Origin: Clostridiales bacterium
GTDB lineage: Bacteria > Bacillota > Clostridia > Oscillospirales > Acutalibacteraceae
Direction: 5' to 3'
NCBI GenBank assembly: GCA_019422525.1
Contig: JAHZDE010000027.1
Coordinates: forward strand, 1 to 7,063
Length of the DNA stretch: 7,063 nt
This document shows, piece after piece, positions 1-5,669 of the stretch; positions within the stretch are counted from its first letter, which is position 1, and every line of letters begins with the position of its first letter. The notes beneath the pieces are model-generated. The model was not told the DNA's origin, made no database searches, and saw only the letters and a list, made by a program, of their open reading frames with translations. The position numbers were made by a program, and so were the translations under genes.

Positions 1-130
1 CTGGTTCTTGAGTTCTTCGTCTTAATATCATGTTATCGGGCATTTGATAAAAATAACGTCCAATCATGAACCATGAATACTGCAAGGTATTGAGTCTGTG
101 CAAAATTGCCTTTTTGGTGTTACCGTTCAT
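1..130 (-). CDS. Unrecognised protein, N-terminal 43 residues (runs off left edge)
   Basis: An open frame starts at ATG 130-128 and stays open for 43 codons to the window edge. The protein begins MNGNTKKAILHRLNTLQYSW and continues with an aromatic stretch (FMIGRYFYQM) and then a basic RRR near residues 37-39. The start is supported by a good SD, AAAGGAG (145-139), 8 nt upstream, and by a perfect consensus promoter just before it. I do not recognise a family. There is no clear signal peptide or long hydrophobic membrane segment in the visible part. Its own promoter and the SD-masking inverted repeat suggest control separate from the structural operon upstream. It could be the first gene of an early-type cluster or a small late accessory gene. 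The reading frame is well supported; the function is unknown. Confidence 0.72.
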   Translation of the reverse strand, partial: MNGNTKKAILHRLNTLQYSWFMIGRYFYQMPDNMILRRRTQEP

Positions 131-136
131 TAATAT

Positions 137-168
137 CACTCCTTTGTGATCCTATTATATCAGGAGTG
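137..168 (-). promoter_or_regulatory. Inverted repeat that can mask the SD in read-through RNA
   Basis: In minus-strand RNA, CACTCCT (168-162) is the exact complement of AGGAGTG (143-137), which contains the core of the SD for the gene starting at 130. The loop is 18 nt and contains the -10 box and the predicted start site. RNA reading through from the tail spike gene would carry both arms and could close the SD. RNA begun at the internal promoter would lack the upstream arm and leave the SD free. A second, smaller repeat, ATCAC (150-146) with GTGAT (139-135), places AAAGGA in a 6-nt loop; it may be an alternative fold or a protein site. Pairing is seen in the sequence; the switch is inferred. 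Confidence 0.6.
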
Positions 169-182
169 TTATTAAATGTCAA
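154..182 (-). promoter_or_regulatory. Perfect sigma-A/sigma-70 promoter with extended -10
   Basis: Read on the minus strand, TTGACA (182-177) is followed by exactly 17 nt and then TATAAT (159-154). TGA directly precedes the -10 box (162-160), giving the extended TGn motif. Both hexamers are exact consensus. Transcription should begin around 150-147, leaving a 5' leader of only about 17-20 nt before the ATG at 130. The promoter lies in the gap after the tail spike stop codon and drives the gene leaving the left edge. Such consensus promoters are typical of phage genes read by unmodified host RNA polymerase early in infection. This is inferred from sequence only. Confidence 0.88.
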
Positions 183-186
183 TAAC
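168..186. repeat. Short inverted repeat around the -35 box
   Basis: GTTATT (168-173) and AATAAC (181-186) are exact complements separated by 7 nt, and the -35 hexamer lies mostly in the spacer and right arm. The repeat sits just after the tail spike stop codon. It could be an operator for a repressor of the promoter. As RNA it would be a weak AU-rich hairpin with no U-tract, so it is a poor terminator candidate. In such an AT-rich gap it could also be chance. Confidence 0.4.
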
Positions 187-187
187 T

Positions 188-2080
188 TTATCCGATTCGT
201 GTCACCACTGTGAAAGCGTTTGTACTGTCAGTTGGCGTGATTGTTAAAACTCCATCAGCATAGGTTACTTGCACTGTTGAAAGTTCAAAAACCGTTTTCA
301 CATCTCCGAAACGGTTCACGTGGTAGATTCCAAAACCGCTCCCTCTTGCAATTGTAAAAGTCGCTCCGGGCGGGGTTGCTTCAGTGTCGTCTTGTATCTG
401 AATTTTGATAGCGTCCTGGGTGCTACTTTCAAAAATTCGCCCACCGTCTTGAAAAGTGTAGTATGCGGGTCTGATATCTCCGGCGAATGAAATAGCGGAA
501 ATATTTTTAGGGAAAAAATTACCGTTAATGTGCTTACCTTGTGCAGATGTGCCATCAGTGATCTTGATACACACGCCGCCGGACGCCTTGAAAATGTTGT
601 CCATAATAGATGCTGCACATCCTGTACCGATGTTTATACCAACATTCCCGAATGCAATTATGTTGTTTTTGTAAATGTCCTTTTTGGAATTTTGACAGGC
701 GATTGCAACGCTCGCGCCAGTGTTATCAATCGTGTTCCCATCAACAATCGCTCTGGTATTGTATGTTTCTACGGCGTTCGTTTGCCCACCGCCCGGGGTT
801 GTAAAACTGTTGTTGCAAATGTAGTGAATGTTATCATAGCCGTTTGACAATACATCAATCTGGCCACCGCCCGTTGGGCTTGTCTGCTTATGATTGCCGG
901 TAAAAATATTGTTTGTGTAGGTGCCGCACAAGGCGCTGGAAAAAATACCGTTAAGGTAAAAATTTTTGATATTGCAATTTTCCACTGTCAACGATGTATT
1001 GTTGTTTTCCCGGTCGCAATGCACCCCGAAAGCGGAAACGTTGGAACCCTCAATCACGCACATGTTAATCTCTGCGTTTTTGCAGGAAACACCAATTCCA
1101 ATATGTGATGCTCTGTTCACTGTTACATCGGCGTTTTTGATCGAACAGGATCCCGTTTTCAAATAAATTACGGAAATATTTTCGGAACTTTCGCTTTCAT
1201 CGGTAAAAGTTCCTCCAACAATGTGCGAATTGTTCAGAACAAACATTTCATAATCGCCATGATTTGCAAGAACCGCTTCGGGACTTTCGCAGATAATTGT
1301 ACAATTATCAATTGCAATTTTATCCGCAATATAATATGTTCCGTTTGGGATGTATACAATTCCGGAAACGCTTTCGAGCAGCTTAAAAATAGCCGTATCA
1401 TCCGTGATGCCGTCACCCTTTGCGCCCATAAAACGCACATTGTAAACTTGATCTTTGATTTTCTCAATGGATTCTTCCAGAGTGTTGTCCGCCTGCTCTC
1501 TCGCCTCCTGCTCCTGCTGGATGGCCTGTTCTCTCGCCTCCTGCTCCTGCTGGATGGCCTGTTCTCTCGCCTCTTGCTCCCGCTGCAAGGCCGCAAGCGT
1601 TTCTGTCAGGAATATTTGCATAGAATACACACGGCAGTTACTGCCGACAACATAGCTGTTACCGGCGATCATGGGAGACGTAACTTCCAACAGCTGACCA
1701 TTCACCCACACAAGGTCGTTGACAGCTCTTGAAGCGCTTGCCGTGGTTTCGTGCCCCTCGTCTGGGATCGTGATCGCCTCTTTAACGCTTTCCCACAAGG
1801 CAGAGAAATTACCGATATTTGTCCAATATTCCTTTCTATCCAGGGACACGCCAGCAGGAACCGGCTGCACAGAAAGATAAGCGTTGCCGTCCTTGTCAAG
1901 CACTACCGTGTTTTTTTCATATTGGCTTGTGATGTCCCACAAAATAGGGTTTGCATACTTGATTGCATTGATGCTGATAAAATCCCGCACATCAGACGTG
2001 AGTTTTTCCAGCTCCTGAACAATCCAATCTAAATTCAGGTCATGAAAATTTGTGTAAGGGAAATGCTCAAAAACACCCAT
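188..2080 (-). CDS. Tail spike / pre-neck appendage protein with pectate-lyase-like beta-helix (phi29 gp12 position)
   Basis: This 630-residue protein is the likely receptor-binding or glycan-degrading appendage on the short tail. Residues 7-20 (FPYTNFHDLNLDWI) match the N-terminal virion-anchor motif common in tail proteins of gut Firmicutes phages. Residues about 43-92 resemble a small carbohydrate-binding-like module ending in YWTNIGNF. Residues about 160-210 are a charged Q/E/R coiled coil built from 11-residue repeats. VRFMGAKGDGITDDTAIF (215-232) is the classic entry motif of pectate-lyase-superfamily right-handed beta-helices. Residues about 235-535 fit the parallel helix rungs, and about 540-630 form a C-terminal beta domain, perhaps for trimerisation or receptor binding. 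The ATG has SD AAGGAGG (2093-2087) 6 nt upstream, overlapping the stop of the lower collar gene. The catalytic residues and glycan target cannot be assigned by eye. It occupies the position of phi29 gene 12. Confidence 0.88.
   Translation of the reverse strand: MGVFEHFPYTNFHDLNLDWIVQELEKLTSDVRDFISINAIKYANPILWDITSQYEKNTVVLDKDGNAYLSVQPVPAGVSLDRKEYWTNIGNFSALWESVKEAITIPDEGHETTASASRAVNDLVWVNGQLLEVTSPMIAGNSYVVGSNCRVYSMQIFLTETLAALQREQEAREQAIQQEQEAREQAIQQEQEAREQADNTLEESIEKIKDQVYNVRFMGAKGDGITDDTAIFKLLESVSGIVYIPNGTYYIADKIAIDNCTIICESPEAVLANHGDYEMFVLNNSHIVGGTFTDESESSENISVIYLKTGSCSIKNADVTVNRASHIGIGVSCKNAEINMCVIEGSNVSAFGVHCDRENNNTSLTVENCNIKNFYLNGIFSSALCGTYTNNIFTGNHKQTSPTGGGQIDVLSNGYDNIHYICNNSFTTPGGGQTNAVETYNTRAIVDGNTIDNTGASVAIACQNSKKDIYKNNIIAFGNVGINIGTGCAASIMDNIFKASGGVCIKITDGTSAQGKHINGNFFPKNISAISFAGDIRPAYYTFQDGGRIFESSTQDAIKIQIQDDTEATPPGATFTIARGSGFGIYHVNRFGDVKTVFELSTVQVTYADGVLTITPTDSTNAFTVVTRIG
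1492..1590 (-). repeat. Three tandem 33-bp repeats encoding an 11-residue coiled coil
   Basis: Units lie at 1492-1524, 1525-1557 and 1558-1590. The first two differ at one base; the third differs from the second at about four. Each encodes the 11-residue unit AIQQEQEAREQ (ALQREQEAREQ in the diverged copy), inside the tail spike gene. An 11-residue (hendecad) period is typical of nearly straight or right-handed coiled coils, so this is probably a trimeric stalk between the anchor region and the beta-helix. The near identity at DNA level points to recent duplication, and the 33-bp unit keeps the reading frame when copy number changes. Confidence 0.9.
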
Positions 2081-2086
2081 ATTTAA

Positions 2087-2093
2087 CCTCCTT
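2087..2093 (-). promoter_or_regulatory. SD of the tail spike gene, overlapping the upstream stop codon
   Basis: AAGGAGG lies 6 nt before the tail spike ATG at 2080. Its first two bases belong to the TAA stop codon of the lower collar gene (2094-2092), so terminating and initiating ribosomes share this spot. This fixes the start and suggests coupled translation. Confidence 0.85.
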
Positions 2094-2760
2094 AATAAAT
2101 CAAAAGGCAGAAACGCTGCTTAAAATCCTCCACGATGTAATCCACAATGTTGAATTTCACAACATTTCTTTCTGCCTCGATCATCTGTTGTGTAGTGGTC
2201 ACTCCAATATTGCCAAAAGCCCTTCCGGTTCTGGTGTTGTTCCTGCTGCTGTTTTCGTCCGTGTCGTCTGTAATGTCCGTTGTCTGCTTTGCTGTTCCGC
2301 TGCTGGTGTTTTCCGTGCCAAGTGTCGTTGTCTGCAATTCTTTAGGTGTGTAAGTCGCTTCGTTGAAAGCGGATACATCACTTTTAACTGTGTCCTCTCC
2401 ACTGTTTTGCACTGTTCCGCTGCTTTCCCCGTTGCTTTCCTGGCTCTGTGTTCTGCTCTCGTTACGGTTTTCGGTTTCTTCTTCCGTCCATTCTTCCGTG
2501 CGGTCGTAGTTGTGAATAGGGTTATATTCCAAGTTTGTTGTCGCATAGAGCTTTTCCCACACGGGGAGCTGCTTCGCGCTCCAAACACCGATAGCGGTTT
2601 TCATAAATGTGCCGGACGGATACAGTAATTCTAGCTCCGCCAGCTCCATGAGAATGTTATCCCTTACACTTTCCAGCGAAACACCGTCCGGAAGTTTAAG
2701 CAGGTCAAACACATCTGGGCTATACTGGTACAATCCCAAAATGGAAAGTGTAGCTCTCAC
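2092..2760 (-). CDS. Lower collar protein (phi29 gp11-like)
   Basis: This 222-residue protein probably forms the lower collar ring joining the portal to the tail knob. Phi29 gp11 is 293 residues, so this is a short member. The N-terminal part (1-80) is helical in character. Residues about 84-182 are low complexity, rich in S, T, E, N and D, and probably a disordered or fibrous insertion. The C-terminal part carries the family-like block GNIGVTTTQQMIEAERNV (183-200) followed by DYIVEDFKQRFCLLIY at the extreme end. The start codon is GTG (2760-2758), overlapping the portal stop TGA as GTGA. A modest SD, AAAGGTGG, is embedded in the last portal codons. The overlap indicates translational coupling. 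The assignment rests on the C-terminal motif and on its position directly after the portal gene, as in phi29. Confidence 0.82.
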   Translation of the reverse strand: MRATLSILGLYQYSPDVFDLLKLPDGVSLESVRDNILMELAELELLYPSGTFMKTAIGVWSAKQLPVWEKLYATTNLEYNPIHNYDRTEEWTEEETENRNESRTQSQESNGESSGTVQNSGEDTVKSDVSAFNEATYTPKELQTTTLGTENTSSGTAKQTTDITDDTDENSSRNNTRTGRAFGNIGVTTTQQMIEAERNVVKFNIVDYIVEDFKQRFCLLIY

Positions 2761-3668
2761 TGATCCGCACCACCTTTCAGAATTTCGGGCTTCACGCGCC
2801 AGTCAACGTAAATATCGATGCCGAACATGTTTCTTGTCTGCTCAGCCACGGCTTGCAGCTCTTCCAGCCAAAGCGCACACTTGCTAACCGTTTCCAGGTT
2901 GTTGCTGTTCACTTCGTCCGTCAAAAGGCGTTCTTTTTTGTCCGTGTTTGCGTTTGGGATGCCGATGTCGTTGTCGAACATCTGCTCAAACTTGCGCATG
3001 TCTGTCAGAATGTCAGAAACAATGTAGTTCTGCCCCACATTTTGGTCAAACGCTTGCCACGCTGGAGAGCCATCATCTTTTAACAACGCCTTATCCATCA
3101 CAACGGCAGGTTCGCCGCTTGCCACACGGTCAAACAGCTTTTTAAAAGTTTCCGCGCCCTGCTTGTTTGCCGCTGTGAATACATAGGATAACTTACTGTT
3201 TAGGAGATTAACACCTGCCGTCTCTGCGGATAGAGACATCATGTCGGCATAGTAGGAAACAAGGTCATAAATGCCGCCATAATCCGGCTGTAATTTGAAC
3301 AATGTGCATTGTTTCCCAATTCGCAGCTCCTTAAATCCGCGCAAAATGGGGTTTGTGATAACCGCTGTTGTTGGCCTGTAAAACACGTCATATCCTTGCA
3401 AACTGCATCCCTGCGGAATGACTCCAAAACGATCCGTGTTGATTACTGCTACAAAGCCCCAGCAGTAAAGGCAGTAAAGAAAATAGTCCCTGCTCCACGT
3501 CTCCGGCATTGTCCATTTGAAAACGGAAAAAGCCTTTTGCAGCAGATAGCGCCGAAAGAAGTTTGACAGACCTGTGTTGGAAACATGCACCGTTGACGGA
3601 GTAAAAGCGCTTGTCTGCTGGTTTACATAATTGTAGAAGAATGGAGCGCCAGAACCTGGAAAATTCAT
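2757..3668 (-). CDS. Portal / upper collar (head-tail connector) protein, phi29 gp10-like
   Basis: This protein should form the dodecameric portal through which the packaging motor threads DNA and to which the tail attaches. From the ATG at 3668 it has 303 residues, against 309 for phi29 gp10. The most telling block is FDNDIGIPNANTDKKERLLT (231-250) plus DEVNSNN, matching the conserved phi29-type portal stretch with its G-I-x-N-A-N and K-K-E-R-x-x-T-D-E-V pattern. The frame extends upstream to 3707, but I prefer 3668: its ATG overlaps the lysozyme stop as ATGA, and an excellent SD, AAAAGGAGG (3685-3677), lies 8 nt before it. Residues 60-80 are aromatic and hydrophobic, fitting a packed portal core. 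The gene is coupled at both ends: ATGA upstream and GTGA downstream. Confidence 0.92.
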   Translation of the reverse strand: MNFPGSGAPFFYNYVNQQTSAFTPSTVHVSNTGLSNFFRRYLLQKAFSVFKWTMPETWSRDYFLYCLYCWGFVAVINTDRFGVIPQGCSLQGYDVFYRPTTAVITNPILRGFKELRIGKQCTLFKLQPDYGGIYDLVSYYADMMSLSAETAGVNLLNSKLSYVFTAANKQGAETFKKLFDRVASGEPAVVMDKALLKDDGSPAWQAFDQNVGQNYIVSDILTDMRKFEQMFDNDIGIPNANTDKKERLLTDEVNSNNLETVSKCALWLEELQAVAEQTRNMFGIDIYVDWRVKPEILKGGADQ

Positions 3669-4204
3669 CCGTAAAACCTCCTTTTGTTGAATTTGAAAAG
3701 CATCCAAACTGGTATGGACGGAACACCGCCTAGAAACTCATACCAATATTCAGCTTGTGTCGACCTGTTTGGCTGGTTTAAATCGGCAGGCCGTTCGTAG
3801 TTGTAAAGAAACGCCTGGGCGAGAACTCCAACAGGGTCTGTACTTTGTGAAAACTCCTCAAATGTCATAGGGTATTTTTCCGTTGGATACCATTGTACCC
3901 CGTTTACAAGTTCCCACACAATGCGCTCACACTCTTTTGGCCCGTTGTCCTCCCACCCGTCACCGGCCCATTGACTATATTTAGTGTATGGTGTCCATTG
4001 TACTAAACCGTATCCACCAACAAACGGGTCGAGGTTTTCCCAAATACCCGGATTTATGCTGCTCTCTGTCTGCATGTTTCCAAGCATTGCGGAAACAGCA
4101 TTTAATGTCCATCCCCGCGACTTGAAATAGCTCCACAGCAAAACAGCGTTGTTTTGCATTTCTTCCAGTGTGAGCCAAAAGTTTCCGCTGACCCAACTAC
4201 TCAT
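3665..4204 (-). CDS. Tail-associated lysozyme (phage tail lysozyme family, like the N-terminal domain of phi29 gp13)
   Basis: This 179-residue protein probably sits at the tail tip and cuts peptidoglycan glycan strands during entry. It aligns by eye with the lysozyme half of phi29 gp13: AVSAMLGNMQTESSINPGIW (36-55) with the likely catalytic E47, then GGYGLVQWTPYTKYSQWA (63-80), and YERPADLNQPNRSTQAEYWY (136-155). Phi29 gp13 is 365 residues with a second, metallopeptidase (M23-like) domain after the lysozyme; that domain is absent here and the protein ends just after the family core. The start overlaps the knob gene by 8 nt and has no strong SD (only GGAAAG about 12 nt away), so translation probably depends on coupling. 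Its place between knob and portal differs from phi29, where gene 13 follows gene 12. Confidence 0.92.
   Translation of the reverse strand: MSSWVSGNFWLTLEEMQNNAVLLWSYFKSRGWTLNAVSAMLGNMQTESSINPGIWENLDPFVGGYGLVQWTPYTKYSQWAGDGWEDNGPKECERIVWELVNGVQWYPTEKYPMTFEEFSQSTDPVGVLAQAFLYNYERPADLNQPNRSTQAEYWYEFLGGVPSIPVWMLFKFNKRRFYG
3677..3685 (-). promoter_or_regulatory. Strong SD of the portal gene inside the lysozyme C-terminus
   Basis: AAAAGGAGG lies 8 nt before the portal ATG at 3668. In the lysozyme frame the same bases supply the K-R-R of FNKRRFYG, using two consecutive AGG arginine codons. The SD therefore shapes the lysozyme C-terminus, and it decides the portal start in favour of 3668 over the upstream in-frame start at 3707. 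Confidence 0.85.
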
Positions 4205-5609
4205 AGAAGAACCCGCTTTCCATGTACTCTTTCACACGTTGGTTTTCAGGAGCTGTCGCAGGCAAGGAAACATCAGCATGTAAACACATGATATAGCCGG
4301 GTATTGTGTCAAGCCGCTTTGCCTTGCATAACGGTCTACCAAGATCGGCATTGTCCTCGTCAACTACGGAGTGGAAACGAGCGCTGATTGACGGCGCTTT
4401 TGTAAATGGTACAATGCTACCGTTGCTGCCGCTGGTAGAAAAATCCGGCATACTTGCGCGGATCGTATTACCAATACCGCTTGCTGCTCCCGTGATAGCA
4501 CCGGCGACATTGCCACTCATAACGTTGCCAACAACTCCTGAAACAGTGTTCACAGCATTTATGGCTGTTCCCAGGTAATCACGTGCAATCTGCGCAAGCT
4601 GGATTGGAATACCGAAAGTTGCCGTAGAGCGAAAAAGTACATAGTCGTTTGTCAAAGACTTTACCATCATTTCCGCTTGGCCGGTAACGTAGTCCACTTC
4701 CCACTCCATGCTGATCTGTGATAGGCTTTTGAGCGCTGCCGTGTCAAGCGGGATGGTGCCCCACACGCGAGAGTCCAGCACATAGGAAGAATACGGCGCG
4801 AGATTGAGATAGCCTCCACGGCTTGCAGCTTGTGGGTGCTTTGGAACATCAATGGTTAACAGAGACGGAATGTGTCCTTGTGTTGTGAGCGTTTTAGCGG
4901 AAACAGGCGCATCCCACCAACCAAACGGCACACTACTAACAGGTGCTCCGCCGTTGATTGTATCAGGAAACCAGATGCAGCTTGCAATGTACTGGAATGG
5001 GTTAAAAAGCGCCTTTGTCAAATCAGGCCCTATTTCTGTAATGTCCCCCAACCAGTCAACGTCTCCCATTAGATACTCACAAAGCGCATCAAATTGCGCC
5101 TGTGTAAACACGTAATAGGAGACAGCGCCAACCGTGTTTGTGGCTTTATTGATGATCCCGACAACATAAGAACCGCTTGAAAAATTGGATCCTGGCCAAA
5201 AAGCGGCATCAGCTTCGGAATAGATGGTTGTTACAACACCATTCCCCGTGTAGTAATCATCCATGATATTTCCGTCATGCTCCGCGCTGGATCGTAACAC
5301 ATACTGTGTAGAGGGTCCAATATTTAGCTTGTACGTTGCCAGTACATCAACATTTAGAGACGCGAGCCACACGCCTCCTGAAAACGTCCAATCATTGACA
5401 AAATAAAACCTGTAAAAATTGGGGATATATGCATAGTTGAGTTGAGACGGGTTTTCACTCATGGGCAAAGAGATTTCCAAAACCGGGTTGATGATCCCGC
5501 AATCGTCTTTCAAACGGAACGGAAAAATCTTTGCCGGGTTTGAAATGTCCGGGCGCGCCGTGCTGTTTTCCCTTTTATTGAACGTGTAAAACGACACATT
5601 GAACGCCAT
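4197..5609 (-). CDS. Tail knob protein (phi29 gp9-like) with probable membrane-penetrating loop
   Basis: This 470-residue protein should form the hexameric distal tail knob, the DNA exit channel. Phi29 gp9 is 599 residues. The N-terminal part has the family-like pattern of a short strand region followed by NYAYIPNFYRFYFVNDW (58-74), then LASLNVDVLATYKLNI (82-97) and a QYVLRS block. Residues about 338-388 are long, uncharged and rich in G, A, V, N and S (for example VVGNVMSGNVAGAITGAASG). They match the position and nature of the hydrophobic loop that in phi29 gp9 plugs the channel and forms a membrane pore. I chose ATG 5609 (MAFNVSFYTF) rather than an in-frame TTG at 5627, because AGGTGG (5622-5617) lies 7 nt before it and the TTG would place the start beside a GC-rich hairpin. 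It ends with TAG, 8 nt inside the lysozyme gene. Confidence 0.9.
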   Translation of the reverse strand: MAFNVSFYTFNKRENSTARPDISNPAKIFPFRLKDDCGIINPVLEISLPMSENPSQLNYAYIPNFYRFYFVNDWTFSGGVWLASLNVDVLATYKLNIGPSTQYVLRSSAEHDGNIMDDYYTGNGVVTTIYSEADAAFWPGSNFSSGSYVVGIINKATNTVGAVSYYVFTQAQFDALCEYLMGDVDWLGDITEIGPDLTKALFNPFQYIASCIWFPDTINGGAPVSSVPFGWWDAPVSAKTLTTQGHIPSLLTIDVPKHPQAASRGGYLNLAPYSSYVLDSRVWGTIPLDTAALKSLSQISMEWEVDYVTGQAEMMVKSLTNDYVLFRSTATFGIPIQLAQIARDYLGTAINAVNTVSGVVGNVMSGNVAGAITGAASGIGNTIRASMPDFSTSGSNGSIVPFTKAPSISARFHSVVDEDNADLGRPLCKAKRLDTIPGYIMCLHADVSLPATAPENQRVKEYMESGFFYE

Positions 5610-5616
5610 AAATTCA

Positions 5617-5622
5617 CCACCT
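5617..5622 (-). promoter_or_regulatory. SD of the tail knob gene
   Basis: AGGTGG, within AGGTGGTGA, differs at one base from the ideal AGGAGGTGA and lies 7 nt before the ATG at 5609. It begins 6 nt downstream of a very stable hairpin (5652-5629). It supports the shorter start, and it is weaker than the capsid gene's SD, as expected for a protein needed in fewer copies. Confidence 0.75.
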
Positions 5623-5628
5623 ATCAAT

Positions 5629-5652
5629 TGGGCGGGGAATATTCCCCGCCCA
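5629..5652. promoter_or_regulatory. 24-bp perfect GC-rich palindrome (stable RNA hairpin) between capsid and knob genes
   Basis: TGGGCGGGGAAT (5629-5640) is followed directly by its exact reverse complement (5641-5652). In RNA it can fold as about 10 base pairs, eight of them G-C, closed by an AUAU loop; CAAU/AUUG bases outside can add pairs around a bulge. The 3' side in the transcription direction is AAUUGAUAGG, not a U-tract, so it is not a standard intrinsic terminator. It probably acts as an mRNA stabiliser, a processing site or a partial attenuator between the very abundant capsid protein and the rarer tail proteins. As DNA it could also be a binding site, and it is only one base from the parS sequence. 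Confidence 0.8.
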
Positions 5653-5653
5653 T

Positions 5654-5669
5654 TGTTTCACGTGAAACA
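5654..5669. other. parS: Exact consensus parS site (ParB/Spo0J binding sequence)
   Basis: TGTTTCACGTGAAACA is a 16-bp perfect palindrome identical to the chromosomal parS consensus recognised by ParB (Spo0J in Bacillus). It lies directly next to the capsid stop codon (5672-5670) and outside any gene. ParB binds parS as a dimer, loads as a CTP-dependent DNA clamp, spreads along the DNA and works with ParA and SMC in chromosome segregation. No parA or parB gene is seen in this window, so host ParB is the likely partner. Spo0J is reported to take part in trapping phi29 DNA in Bacillus subtilis spores, a direct precedent. The match is seen in sequence; ParB binding to this phage is inferred. Confidence 0.85.

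Noticed and set aside
1223..1732. A 169-codon plus-strand open frame with repeats (LLLLLDGLFSR)
   Set aside because: It is antisense to the tail spike coiled-coil repeat. The hydrophobic repeat is the complement of the 33-bp units and has no good SD.
188..2080. Prophage-type or bacterial pectate lyase enzyme
   Set aside because: The N-terminal phage anchor motif, the coiled-coil stalk and the structural gene neighbours make a virion spike much more likely than a free bacterial enzyme.
2050..2628. A 192-codon plus-strand open frame
   Set aside because: It is antisense to the lower collar gene. Its Cys/Phe/Val-rich product follows from reading the complement of the S/T/E-rich codons.
3669..3707. 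N-terminal extension of the portal frame to 3707
   Set aside because: The ATG at 3668 has an excellent SD and the ATGA overlap, and the extension lies inside the lysozyme gene with no SD of its own.
5610..5627. Upstream TTG start for the tail knob gene
   Set aside because: The downstream ATG at 5609 has a proper SD at 7 nt. The TTG is next to a stable hairpin without an SD.
5629..5652. Standard rho-independent terminator
   Set aside because: The hairpin is strong, but no U-tract follows on the minus strand and only a poor one on the plus strand. The downstream genes also need transcription through it.
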